This document shows, piece after piece, positions 50,495 to 59,439 of a DNA stretch of 64,000 bases (positions are counted from its first letter, which is position 1; the number at the start of each line of letters is the position of its first letter). The position numbers and the translations under genes were made by a program. Below the pieces are notes generated by a model that saw nothing but the letters and a program-made list of their open reading frames with translations, ran no database searches and had not been told where the DNA came from. This DNA is from Deefgea piscis (lineage in GTDB: Bacteria; Pseudomonadota; Gammaproteobacteria; Burkholderiales; Chitinibacteraceae): contig NZ_CP054143.1 of NCBI RefSeq assembly GCF_013284055.1, positions 372,001 through 436,000 of the forward strand, read 5' to 3'.

Positions 50495-52169
50495 CTGCTT
50501 TCTCCCGACGATTGGGTTTGCCTTCATACACTTTGGCTTTAAATGGCTCAGCGCCAATGCGATCAAACAAGTCGATAAACGACTCTTCGCCATTGCGATT
50601 GGCGACAAACACATTGATGATTTTTTCGATTACATCCGGCATTTCATCTTGCGCAAACGATGGGCCAAGCACCTTGGCCAAGCTGGCATCCTTGCCTTGA
50701 CGGCCACCAAGCGAAACTTGGTACCATTCCGAACCGTTTTTATCGACGCCCAAAATGCCGATATTGCCGATATGGTGATGACCGCAAGCGTTCATACAGC
50801 CCGACATATTCATGTCGATTTCGCCCAAATCATGCAGATAATCGAGGTTATCAAACCGATCTTGAATCGCTAGCGCAATCGGGATCGACTTGGCGTTCGC
50901 CAATGAACAGAAATCGCCACCCGGGCAGCAAATCACGTCGGTTAACAAACCAATATTTGGCGTGGCAAAACCAATCGCTTTGGCCGCTTCCCACAAGGCA
51001 AACAAATCAGACTGCTTCACATCGGCCAAGATCAAGTTTTGCTGATGCGACACACGCAATTCACCAAAGCTATATTGGTCGGCCAAATCAGCAACGGCAG
51101 CCAGCTGCGCGGAGGTCGCATCCCCTGGCGCTACGCCATTGGGTTTCAAACTCAAGGTCACGGCGGCGTAGCCCGCTTGTTTATGGGCAAACACATTGCG
51201 CTCAACCCAACGGCTAAAGCCTTTGCTGTCGAGTTTTTGCTGGGTGAATGCGGCATCGTCACCACTAAAGGCAATGTATGCTGGCGCAGTAAAGAACTTG
51301 TGATTACGCGCGATTTCGTCCGGCGTTAATGTCATTGGGCCGTTTTTGGTAAATGCCCATTCTTGATCGACTTTGGCGCCAAATGCTTCTGGTGTCATCG
51401 CTTTCACCAAAATCTTAATCCGCGCTTTGTATTTATTATCGCGGCGACCGTAGCGGTTATATACGCGCAAGACGGCATCCAAATACGACAGCAAATGTTC
51501 TGGCTCAAGCCAAGGCTTAATCAAGCTACCGACGATCGGCGTGCGGCCTAAACCACCACCAACGTAGATCTCAAATCCGACCTCGCCAGCGGCGTTTTTC
51601 ACCACATTGATACCCACATCGTGTACCAACACGGCGGCGCGATCTTCGACTGAACCATTGACGGCGATTTTAAATTTACGCGGTAAGTGGGCAAATTCAG
51701 GGTGAAACGTCGACCATTGACGGATGATTTCACACCAAGGGCGTGGGTCAACAATCTCATCATGCGCCACACCGGCAAACTGATCGGTCGTGGTATTTCG
51801 GATACAGTTGCCCGAAGTTTGAATCGCGTGCATTTGCACTGTAGCCAGTTCAGCCAAGATGTCCGGCACGTTTTCCAGCGCAGGCCAGTTGTATTGGATG
51901 TTTTGGCGTGTGGTGAAATGCGCATAATCTTTATCATATTTACGGGCGATTTCTGCCAGCTTGCGAACTTGGCGGCTAGTCACATGACCATAAGGAATGG
52001 CCACGCGTAACATCGGCGCATGCCTTTGAATATAAAGGCCGTTTTGCAAGCGCAATGGGCGAAATTGCTCTTCGGTTAGCTCACCGGCTAAGAAGCGTTG
52101 CGTTTGATCGCGATACTGCGCTACGCGCTGGTCCACAATCTGCTGGTCGTATTCGTCGTAAATATACAT
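50487..52169 (-). CDS. cysI: Sulfite reductase hemoprotein
   Basis: 560 residues. Two siroheme/nitrite-sulfite reductase repeats; siroheme-[4Fe-4S] cysteines are in ICCPGGDFCSLANAKSIP and MSGCMNACGHHHIG. N-terminal HAPMLRVAIPYGHVTSRQ and FTTRQNIQYNWP are typical of the betaproteobacterial ferredoxin-like CysI that works without CysJ. It reduces sulfite to sulfide with six electrons. No cysJ, cysH or cysDN is present here, so the electron donor is outside the window. The start is after a GGA-type site; a longer frame is unsupported. Confidence 0.93.
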   Translation of the reverse strand: MYIYDEYDQQIVDQRVAQYRDQTQRFLAGELTEEQFRPLRLQNGLYIQRHAPMLRVAIPYGHVTSRQVRKLAEIARKYDKDYAHFTTRQNIQYNWPALENVPDILAELATVQMHAIQTSGNCIRNTTTDQFAGVAHDEIVDPRPWCEIIRQWSTFHPEFAHLPRKFKIAVNGSVEDRAAVLVHDVGINVVKNAAGEVGFEIYVGGGLGRTPIVGSLIKPWLEPEHLLSYLDAVLRVYNRYGRRDNKYKARIKILVKAMTPEAFGAKVDQEWAFTKNGPMTLTPDEIARNHKFFTAPAYIAFSGDDAAFTQQKLDSKGFSRWVERNVFAHKQAGYAAVTLSLKPNGVAPGDATSAQLAAVADLADQYSFGELRVSHQQNLILADVKQSDLFALWEAAKAIGFATPNIGLLTDVICCPGGDFCSLANAKSIPIALAIQDRFDNLDYLHDLGEIDMNMSGCMNACGHHHIGNIGILGVDKNGSEWYQVSLGGRQGKDASLAKVLGPSFAQDEMPDVIEKIINVFVANRNGEESFIDLFDRIGAEPFKAKVYEGKPNRREKADA

Positions 52170-52431
52170 CGTGGTGTGATTCCGTAATGACGGCAAAATA
52201 TTTGGTCATAATACCAGTCGGCACTTATAAGCTGAATGACTGTTTTTGTCTAAGATCGAACTTTTTCGGAATATACCTAAGATCAGCAACTTGTCAGCTT
52301 TACCTGACATCGCTTTTGCTACCGACGCCCAATGAGGCGAACTCGCACAACCGCACTATTGCCGATTGTTTGCAGAGCAATCTCGGTTTAAGCTTGCGAC
52401 TTTCTGCCATCCCCAAAAAGAGCCGCCCACT
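52170..52431. other. Divergent region between cysI and pepN
   Basis: Holds both promoters. No clear CysB site or strong -35/-10 pair could be picked by eye. A reading frame joining pepN starts here but lacks support. Confidence 0.35.
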
Positions 52432-55062
52432 ATGAGCAGCCGCCAAGCGATTCGTCGTCTCGACTATACCCCCCCGAGCTATTTAATTGACCGCGTTGAT
52501 TTAACTTTTGAGCTGAGCGATACCCATGCCAAAGTAACATCTCGCCTGATTATTAAACGCAATCAGGGTGTGAGCGCCGATACGCCGCTGGTTTTGGATG
52601 GTGAAGCACTGACACTCGAGAGCATCAAACTCGATGGCGTTCCGCTCACTGCGAGCGATTATCAGCTCGACGATTGCAGCCTCAGCATTCCCCAAATGCC
52701 GGATGATGGCATTTTAGAAATCGTGACGCGTTTGCTACCTAGCGACAACACCAGCCTGATGGGTTTATATCAATCCAACGGTAATTTCTTTACCCAATGC
52801 GAGGCCGAAGGCTTTCGCAAAATCACTTATTACTTAGATCGCCCTGACGTAATGGCGAAATTCACCACCACCATCATTGCCGATAAAACCAAGTTTCCGG
52901 TGTTGCTATCAAACGGTAATCGCGTGGGCAGCGGTGCTTTAGACAAAAATCGCCATTGGGTGAAATGGGTCGATCCATTTAAAAAGCCAGCGTATTTATT
53001 TGCCTTGGTCGCCGGCAAATTGGTGTCGCTGTCGGGCAGCCATACCACGCCGAGTCAGCGCACGATTCAAATCGAAATTTATGTAGAACCGGGCAATTTA
53101 GATAAATGCCACCACGCGCTGGCCGCCGCGCAAAAAGCCATGGCGTGGGATGAAGCGCGCTTTGGGCTGGAATACGATCTCGATACCTATATGATTGTCG
53201 CCGTCAGCGACTTTAATATGGGCGCGATGGAAAACAAGGGCTTGAATATCTTTAATACCAAGTTCGTTTTGGCCAAGCCCGACACCGCCACTGATATTGA
53301 TTTTGACGGTATTGATTCAGTAGTGGCGCATGAATATTTCCACAACTGGACCGGCAATCGCGTGACCTGCCGCGACTGGTTTCAGCTCAGCCTTAAAGAA
53401 GGCCTCACCGTATATCGCGATCAAGAATTCTCTAGCGATATCGGTAGCCGTGCCGTGCAGCGTATTTCCAATGTGCGCGCACTGCGGGAAACGCAATTTG
53501 CTGAAGATGCTGGCCCGCAAGCGCACCCAATTCGCCCCGATGAATACCTAGAAATTAATAATTTTTATACGTGGACGATTTACGAAAAAGGCAGCGAAGT
53601 GGTACGCATGTACGCCACCTTGCTCGGCACGGCCGGATTTCGCCGTGGCATGGATTTGTATTTTAAACGCCATGATGGCCAAGCCGTTACTTGCGACGAT
53701 TTCCGCCGAGCAATGAGCGACGCCAATGGCGTGAACCTTGATCAATTCGAGCGCTGGTATAGCCAAGCCGGAACGCCAATCTTGTCGGTGAACGCCGATT
53801 ACGACGCCGCCGCACAAACCTATACGCTCACCGTAGCGCAGCATTGCCCAGCCACGCCCGGGCAAGAACACAAACTGCCGTTTCATTTGCCGTTGGCCGT
53901 TGGCTTAATTGATCGCCGTGGCCAAGATCTACCGCTGCAATTGCAAGGCGAAGCGGTCGCTGGCAACACCACCCGCGTGTTAGAAATCCGCGAAGCGCTG
54001 CAAAGCTTTACCTTTATCAACGTGCCGTGCCTGCCGGTACCGTCGTTATTGCGCGATTTTTCAGCGCCAGTGCATTTGAATTTTGCCTATAGCGATGACG
54101 ATTTGGTGTTTTTAATGGCCAATGACAGCGATGCCTTTGCGCGCTGGGAAGCGGCCAACACCTTTGCCGTGCAACTACTCAAAGCGCAATACGCTGCCGC
54201 CGGCCAAGGCGAAAAAGTCGCAGCACCAGCGGCCTTTATTGCCGCCTACCAAAAACTACTCACCAGCGATAAACTCGACCCAGCACTGGTGGCCTTAATG
54301 CTGGAATTGCCACGCGAAAACTATTTGTTTGAGCAATTGTCCGACGTTGACCCGGTGCGGTTATACGACGTTTGCCGCAGCATCAAACAACAAATCGCCC
54401 GTGAATTACGCCAAGAACTGCTCGCCGTCTACCAACGGCTGAACGACGCCACGCCTTACGTTTACGAAGGCGAACAAGTCGCAGGGCGCAGCTTAAAAAA
54501 TATCTGCTTGGATTATCTGGCTGAACTCGATGAGCCGATGATTGCGTCGGTACTCGCCCGCCAATACCAGCGCGCCGACAATATGACCGATCGCCTTGCG
54601 GCACTCAAAGCGCTAGTCAATCGCGACGGCGGTGACGCCCAGCTGGCTGACTTTGCCGCACACTGGAGCACCGATGCGCTGGTGATGGACAAATGGTTTA
54701 CGCTACAAGCCACCAGCCGCCGCCCCGGCGCGCTTTCGCGCGTGCAGCAGCTCACTGAGCATCCAGCGTTTTCAATCAAAAACCCGAACAAAGTGCGCTC
54801 ACTCATTACCGCCTTTTGTCTGGCCAACCCACCGCACTTTCACGCTGCGGATGGCTACGGCTACGCCTTTGCTGCCGACCACATTATCCAATTGGACGCC
54901 ATCAACCCACAAATCGCCGCCCGCCTTGCCAGCTGCTTTAATCGCTGGACCAAAGTCGACGCCGGCCGCCGCGAGTTAATGCAGCAAGAGCTAGAACGGA
55001 TTCGCGGAACGCAAGGATTGTCGAGTGATACGTTTGAGATTGTGACGAAGGCGTTGGGGTAA
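52432..55062 (+). CDS. pepN: Aminopeptidase N
   Basis: 876 residues, M1 zinc metallopeptidase removing N-terminal residues in the cytoplasm. Substrate motif GAMENKGLNIFN, zinc motif HEYFHNWTGNRVT (HExxH) with the distant Glu in LKEGLTVYRDQEF, and catalytic Tyr region. Length equals E. coli PepN (870). The start MSSRQAIRRLDYTPP follows a weak GAGCCG site; a longer in-frame start is 22 codons upstream. Confidence 0.95.
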   Translation: MSSRQAIRRLDYTPPSYLIDRVDLTFELSDTHAKVTSRLIIKRNQGVSADTPLVLDGEALTLESIKLDGVPLTASDYQLDDCSLSIPQMPDDGILEIVTRLLPSDNTSLMGLYQSNGNFFTQCEAEGFRKITYYLDRPDVMAKFTTTIIADKTKFPVLLSNGNRVGSGALDKNRHWVKWVDPFKKPAYLFALVAGKLVSLSGSHTTPSQRTIQIEIYVEPGNLDKCHHALAAAQKAMAWDEARFGLEYDLDTYMIVAVSDFNMGAMENKGLNIFNTKFVLAKPDTATDIDFDGIDSVVAHEYFHNWTGNRVTCRDWFQLSLKEGLTVYRDQEFSSDIGSRAVQRISNVRALRETQFAEDAGPQAHPIRPDEYLEINNFYTWTIYEKGSEVVRMYATLLGTAGFRRGMDLYFKRHDGQAVTCDDFRRAMSDANGVNLDQFERWYSQAGTPILSVNADYDAAAQTYTLTVAQHCPATPGQEHKLPFHLPLAVGLIDRRGQDLPLQLQGEAVAGNTTRVLEIREALQSFTFINVPCLPVPSLLRDFSAPVHLNFAYSDDDLVFLMANDSDAFARWEAANTFAVQLLKAQYAAAGQGEKVAAPAAFIAAYQKLLTSDKLDPALVALMLELPRENYLFEQLSDVDPVRLYDVCRSIKQQIARELRQELLAVYQRLNDATPYVYEGEQVAGRSLKNICLDYLAELDEPMIASVLARQYQRADNMTDRLAALKALVNRDGGDAQLADFAAHWSTDALVMDKWFTLQATSRRPGALSRVQQLTEHPAFSIKNPNKVRSLITAFCLANPPHFHAADGYGYAFAADHIIQLDAINPQIAARLASCFNRWTKVDAGRRELMQQELERIRGTQGLSSDTFEIVTKALG

Positions 55063-55086
55063 AGGATGGGTTGAGCCGTATTTTGG

Positions 55087-55118
55087 CGATACCCATCGCT
55101 TTGAATTGATGGGTATCG
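55087..55118. other. Hairpin after pepN
   Basis: CGATACCCATC and GATGGGTATCG form a perfect 11-bp stem with a 10-base loop 25 bases after the stop. It lacks a T run. The arms contain ATACCC/GGGTAT but in the opposite order to the 49-bp family. Confidence 0.65.
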
Positions 55119-55204
55119 CTGTGCTCAAATCTTCCTTCGTGCAGTGATGTTCAAAAGCCTAGGTAGAATATTTCGACACAACCTGCAAATAAAATGGAAG
55201 ATAA

Positions 55205-55933
55205 ATGGGCAAAAAAAGTAGATTAAAAAAAGAGCGTAGATCCCATCCAAATGCGACTGACAATCAAAATCCAATAGATAGGTTAATTTCGCTTGATAAT
55301 TTTAATGGTGCTGTTTACCGTTTTTTTCCAGAAGAATGGCAGGCTGATGAATTATGCAATGGAAACATTTGGATAAGCACTCTTGAAAGCTGTCGTAAAT
55401 ATGAAGATCCATCACAAGGTGACTCACATGAAGCAACTCAAACATACCAATCTGGTCATATAGCTGGCGGCAGCAATGACCTAGCATTTATTGAGATGGC
55501 CTCACGTAGTGGAATATCTATCGGAGAAGGATGCTCAAACATAACAATAAGCAATTGTAACAATACTCAAAAATTATCTGATGCCTACGTTATTTGCACT
55601 ACAAAGTCTTTTCAACCAGAAAATTTATCCGACACATTTGGAAAATATTGCGTAAAAATTTCAAATCCTATGATTTTTTTCAGGTTAGTTTCATTAGAAT
55701 TAAATAAGTATAAATCCATTCGCGAAGGTGCAATTGGACTAATTCAGTACAAAGATAGGCATTACACTGGATTACAACCAGTTCCAGGGCCAATAGGCTT
55801 TATAAAACCACGTGATCCGTATTCAAATCAAAATGAATTCAGATTTCTATGGATTCCTCGAAATAATATTGCCTTGCACCCTTTCTCATTAAAATGTCAA
55901 AGCATTACAAAATTTTGCACCCGCATTAAATAA
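55205..55933 (+). CDS. AT-rich accessory gene, unknown function
   Basis: 242 residues, not securely recognised. The gene is visibly richer in A and T than its neighbours (many AAA, AAT, ATA codons), which suggests recent transfer. A basic start (MGKKSRLKKERR) is followed by VYRFFPEEWQADELCNGNIWISTLESCRKYEDPSQGD, loosely like the opening of DUF2971-type proteins, some of which lie in defence loci. That link is weak. The C-terminal part has FRFLWIPRNN. No signal peptide. It is alone between pepN and repeats. Confidence 0.55.
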   Translation: MGKKSRLKKERRSHPNATDNQNPIDRLISLDNFNGAVYRFFPEEWQADELCNGNIWISTLESCRKYEDPSQGDSHEATQTYQSGHIAGGSNDLAFIEMASRSGISIGEGCSNITISNCNNTQKLSDAYVICTTKSFQPENLSDTFGKYCVKISNPMIFFRLVSLELNKYKSIREGAIGLIQYKDRHYTGLQPVPGPIGFIKPRDPYSNQNEFRFLWIPRNNIALHPFSLKCQSITKFCTRIK

Positions 55934-55980
55934 ACCTCAACCATTGTCGGCATGACAATTAACTCGTAAACCTCACTCCC

Positions 55981-56070
55981 GTAGGGCCCCAATGAGCGCA
56001 GCGAATTACGCCGAAGAAGCCGAAGTCGCCGCAACCACGGTGCGATTCGCTTCGCTCATCAGCCCCCTAC
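55981..56070. repeat. REP-like inverted repeat (GTAGGG...CCCTAC)
   Basis: GTAGGGCCCCAATGAGCGCA near one end and TTCGCTCATCAGCCCCCTAC at the other pair imperfectly, with GCGAAT/ATTCGC arms inside. Similar GTAGGG-ATGAGCG elements are common between genes in Proteobacteria. Confidence 0.6.
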
Positions 56071-56174
56071 GTGCTTCGATGTAGGGTGTGCAAATCCGTA
56101 GGGTTTGCGCACGCGGATACCACATCAATCACCGCGCACCACACCTAAGCATCGCACTGCATAATTAAGACTCA

Positions 56175-56223
56175 GGGTATTTAACTGCAGCGCAATCCCA
56201 AATTGAACTACAGTTAAATACTC
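56175..56223. repeat. 49-bp GGGTAT...ATACTC element, copy 8
   Basis: GGGTATTTAACTG pairs with CAGTTAAATACTC over 13 bp (one G-U), with an inner arm distinct from every other copy. It lies about 85 bases before the next gene. Confidence 0.8.
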
Positions 56224-56308
56224 ACGGCCATTTGCATCACCCAAGGCTACCCTAATGCGATTACGCTATGTTTATTGCACTTACCGAGCGATTTGATTGG
56301 GGGATTTT

Positions 56309-56956
56309 ATGGGTGGTCTTGGTTTATTAATCTTGCTGATTGGCTATATTTGGCTGGCAAAAGTGGCCATTAAATGGGCCTATCATCACTTGCCACGTAT
56401 GGCCGCGCTGGCGCTTCTCCTACTCTTAGTGACTCTGCCATTCATTGATGCGATTGCTGGCCGCATCATTTTGAAAGCAAAGTGCAATCAGCAAGGTGAC
56501 GTGGTGGTCTTGAAGTCCATTGCCGATGTAGAGGGAATCGGTATCGCACGCAGTGTATTGGAAAGCTCCCCGTCTTATTATGGCTATCAGTATGTCGAAG
56601 GCGGCTACGCCTACACTGATGCACCTTGGATGTTTCAGCGCGCAGAAATTGATCCCGTATCCGGTCAGGTGCAAGTGATTGAGAAAATAAGCCCCAAAGC
56701 ACGCTACTTGCTACTCGAAGGCCCAAGGCAGGATTCGGCATATTTTTACCAAACTCGCACCACCATCAGCGATAAATTAACTGGCCAAGTCCTCGCCTCA
56801 ATGGATTGGTTTGCATTTCGTGGCGGCTGGGCAGAGCGAGTCATGATGGCATTCTCCGATGCAGGACCATCCCAAGTTGCGGCTTGCGGGAATTTTGAAG
56901 ACAAAGACAAAAAGATTATTGCCATGTTGCACTCGACATTGCAGCCCAAACCCTAA
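56309..56956 (+). CDS. Membrane-anchored protein of unknown function
   Basis: 215 residues with two N-terminal hydrophobic helices (GGLGLLILLIGYIWLA and MAALALLLLLVTLPFIDAIAG) and a soluble part of about 160 residues, probably periplasmic. GGGGGATTTT is the ribosome site of the chosen ATG. No family recognised. Codon use is like the chromosome. Confidence 0.6.
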   Translation: MGGLGLLILLIGYIWLAKVAIKWAYHHLPRMAALALLLLLVTLPFIDAIAGRIILKAKCNQQGDVVVLKSIADVEGIGIARSVLESSPSYYGYQYVEGGYAYTDAPWMFQRAEIDPVSGQVQVIEKISPKARYLLLEGPRQDSAYFYQTRTTISDKLTGQVLASMDWFAFRGGWAERVMMAFSDAGPSQVAACGNFEDKDKKIIAMLHSTLQPKP

Positions 56957-57100
56957 ATTCTCACCAACAGCCAGGCTTCTGCAAAAACTGATATACCCAT
57001 CGAGAAAACATGATGTTTAATTCACCGTGATACGACTAAGCTGGCATAAAAATAAAACAGCAAGTTGCATTTTTCAAAAACCAAGCCAAGGCGTGTCAGC

Positions 57101-57430
57101 ATGAATGAAGAAACAATTGAAATTGGTGGCATTCATTTTAACAACCGAGAGATCAATAAATACTGGATTGATGCTGAATCAACCCAAGAAAAAGCCATCA
57201 AAAATCACTACCAAGAAAACCACTACCTTGGCGGTTTTTTTGCGGTGCTATTTGCTAGTTTAATTAGCCAATATCTATCGCGAAAAAACAGCAAGCTCAC
57301 ACAGAAAAAATATCTCCATATCCAAACCCATCAAAATACCGCGTATTGTTTTTCAGAGAGTGAAATTGACATCAATGCCGCCCTATTTAAACTAAAAAAC
57401 AATCCCCACCTCAACACACAAGGCAAATAG
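57101..57430 (+). CDS. Small protein of unknown function
   Basis: 109 residues, AT-rich, one hydrophobic stretch (GGFFAVLFASLISQYL) that could cross the membrane, with charged flanks. MNEETIEIGGIHFNNREINKYWID opens it. AAGG nine bases before the ATG favours this start over an upstream one. No family recognised; may be an accessory gene like the AT-rich one 1.2 kb upstream. Confidence 0.5.
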   Translation: MNEETIEIGGIHFNNREINKYWIDAESTQEKAIKNHYQENHYLGGFFAVLFASLISQYLSRKNSKLTQKKYLHIQTHQNTAYCFSESEIDINAALFKLKNNPHLNTQGK

Positions 57431-57541
57431 CGTAACGCCAATTAGCGCCGCGAAATCAAAAGCATCACCGATAATTTCTTTCTCTAGCCAAGCATCAGGG
57501 CGGCGATGCACAATGGCATCTCGACTTTATTCGAGCTGAAA

Positions 57542-58414
57542 ATGAATTTTGCCAACGCCTGCCGTTTGACTTTACTCGCCGCGATTTGGGGTGCGTCTTT
57601 TTTGTTTTTGCGTTTAGCCGTGCCCAGCCTCGGTCCAATTTGGACCATTAGTGCGCGCATTGGCTTGGCCGCGGTGTTTTTAGCCTTGGTAGCGCAAGCA
57701 CTCAAGCAAGGGTTTGCGTGGCAACACTGGCGCGAATATCTGATTTTGGGCATTTTTAATACCGCCTTGCCGTTTTTAGCCTACGGTTTTGCCGCCCGCA
57801 CGCTCAATGCCTCGATGATGTCGATCCTCAATGCCACTGCGCCAATCTGGGGGGCGGTGATCATGGCGTTGATCATCCGAAAAATGCCGACTTTCAAAGT
57901 GTGCTTAGGGCTGTTGATTGGTATTTTGGGCGTGGCCATATTGGTGGGATTTGATCGGGTTGTCAGCCAAACGGGGGCCGCGCTGGGCATTGCAACGTGT
58001 TTATCTGCGACCTTGTGCTACGGCATCGCCAGCGCGTATACCAAACTCAAAGCCAGCCATATTCCTTCGTTTCAAGTGGCCCACGGCAGTATGTGGGGCG
58101 CAAGTTTATTTTTGTTGCCATTGTTTGCCACTAGCCAGCCCATCAGCACGCCCACACCTGTAGTTTGGTTGGCCATCGCCGGGCTGGCGATCTTGTGTAC
58201 CGGTGCGGCGTACTTACTGTATTTTCGCCTCGTACGTGAAATTGGCGCAGCATCAACGCTAACGGTCACCTTTTTAATTCCAGTCTTTGGCATCTTGTGG
58301 GGCACGCTGTTTTTGGGTGAACACATCGGTAGCAACACGCTAATTGGCGCGCTAATCATTTTGCTCGGCACAGCCCTCGTCACTGGATTTAATCCGCTAG
58401 CGAGCCGCAAATGA
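57542..58414 (+). CDS. EamA-family (DMT) transporter
   Basis: 290 residues, about ten membrane helices in two EamA repeats (first LTLLAAIWGASFLFLRLAVPSLGP; second ATCLSATLCYGIASAYTKLK). The C-terminal GTLFLGEHIGSNTLIGALIILLGTALV is the usual end of the repeat. Such proteins export amino acids or metabolites; the substrate here is unknown. The start MNFANACRLT matches the family; the longer frame adds 12 polar residues. Confidence 0.82.
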   Translation: MNFANACRLTLLAAIWGASFLFLRLAVPSLGPIWTISARIGLAAVFLALVAQALKQGFAWQHWREYLILGIFNTALPFLAYGFAARTLNASMMSILNATAPIWGAVIMALIIRKMPTFKVCLGLLIGILGVAILVGFDRVVSQTGAALGIATCLSATLCYGIASAYTKLKASHIPSFQVAHGSMWGASLFLLPLFATSQPISTPTPVVWLAIAGLAILCTGAAYLLYFRLVREIGAASTLTVTFLIPVFGILWGTLFLGEHIGSNTLIGALIILLGTALVTGFNPLASRK

Positions 58415-58491
58415 GAACAACGCAGCATGAACGCGACCTTGGCTTGAAAGCACAGTAAAATGCGCATTCAAACTGAATAAGGAAAATCGTA

Positions 58492-58980
58492 GTGAGCATG
58501 ACCGATGATGAGTTTTACGCCTTTATGGACAGCACCTTTGCCGAGCTCGAGCAAAAGCAAGTGGCATTGAGTGAAAGCTATGGCTTAGGTAATGGCGCTG
58601 GGCGCTGGTGGTTTGATCAGGCAACAGGAAAACTGCAGTTTTTTGACGCGGCTGATCAACTTGAGGCCGAAGCCGACGTGATTAACATTGGCAGTTATTC
58701 CGCCCAAGGCAATTCATGGAAATGGGCGTGGAGTAATGAAACCGTCTTGCCGGCACTGCGTGAGCGCGCCGCCAAACTCAAAGAGCTCGAAGACCTAACG
58801 GGCATTGCGCTGTTTGGTTTGGATCATGTGTTTGAAATTGGCGATGAAGCGATGGCGTGGGAGCTGACTGCGATGGCGGTGCATTTTCTCGGCGCATTGG
58901 GCTGCTACAAAGCGCCCTCTTCCACCGACAATGGCCCTGCAACATTTTTGGCGATTATGTCGATCAAGCCGCTCAGTTAG
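58492..58980 (+). CDS. DUF6882-like protein
   Basis: 162 residues. GRWWFDQATGKLQFFDAADQL, GSYSAQGNSWKWAWSNETVLP and AWELTAMAVHFLGALGCYKAPS follow the order of DUF6882 proteins, a widespread uncharacterised family. No signal or membrane part. AAGGAAAATC precedes adjacent GTG and ATG starts. Function unknown. Confidence 0.65.
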   Translation: MSMTDDEFYAFMDSTFAELEQKQVALSESYGLGNGAGRWWFDQATGKLQFFDAADQLEAEADVINIGSYSAQGNSWKWAWSNETVLPALRERAAKLKELEDLTGIALFGLDHVFEIGDEAMAWELTAMAVHFLGALGCYKAPSSTDNGPATFLAIMSIKPLS

Positions 58981-59089
58981 TCGTGTTTAAACGGGCCTGA
59001 GATGGATTGATCAATGCTTCGATGCGCGGACAATCCATCGCTGATGGCGCGCAAACTCCTACGAGCTTGTGCGCTAAAAAACGGCGATG

Positions 59090-59351
59090 TTCAGATTACG
59101 TGTTGATCGTTTTTTAAGTGCCTGCGGCACCTTGTTTTACAGTCGCAGTCCGCGACGGGGACTCACTTTTCTTGCTTCGCCAAGAAAAGTAAGCAAAAGA
59201 AGGCGACCCGAGCGCGCCCAGCTCCGCTGTGCCCTCGATTGTCGTGAGCCAAACGATAAAACTGTTTGTCTCCCTCCTCACTCGGTGCGCTTAAACGGGA
59301 TTTTAAGCCCCAACTCGACGAGCGCGGCACAGCATCAACACCAAATCTGAA
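59090..59351. repeat. Long intergenic inverted-repeat element, copy A
   Basis: 262 bp, bounded by TTCAGATT..GTGTTGAT and ATCAACAC..AATCTGAA. Near one end is AAGTGCCTGCGGCAC (inverted form of GTGCCGCAGGCACTT), and GCGGCACAGC lies at the other. Inside is a hairpin ACTTTTCTT/AAGAAAAGT and long stretches shared, in inverse orientation, with 63051-63290. A frame across it is not a gene. Confidence 0.75.
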
Positions 59352-59368
59352 TACTGCCTAAAAAACTT

Positions 59369-59417
59369 AGGTATTAGCCTCTGGCTATTTACTGCCAAGG
59401 CTTAGCGGGAAATACCG
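59369..59417. repeat. 49-bp AGGTAT...ATACCG element, copy 9
   Basis: Exact length; GGTATT/AATACC outer arms and a partly wobble-paired inner arm. It ends 22 bases from the stop of the TIGR03790-like gene on the minus strand. Confidence 0.65.
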
Positions 59418-59439
59418 CATAAAATCAGCACAGAATCCA

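Larger units (their letters stand above)
55934..56308. other. Repeat-rich intergenic region
   Basis: No gene. It contains a REP-like inverted repeat, a GTAGGGTGTGC/CCGTAGGGTTTGC pair and one 49-bp element. The frequent repeats next to an AT-rich gene suggest a region open to insertions. Confidence 0.5.
58981..59439. other. Intergenic region with repeats
   Basis: Contains a long inverted-repeat element and one 49-bp element. The open frames seen inside are parts of the repeat, not genes. Confidence 0.6.

Noticed and set aside
55087-55118. Hairpin with ATACCC and GGGTAT as a member of the 49-bp family
   Set aside because: The two hexamers are in the opposite order and the spacing is different; kept as a separate hairpin.
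59087-59350. 87-residue open frame
   Set aside because: It lies wholly in a repeat; similar peptides appear in the inverted copy, and it has no ribosome site or domain.
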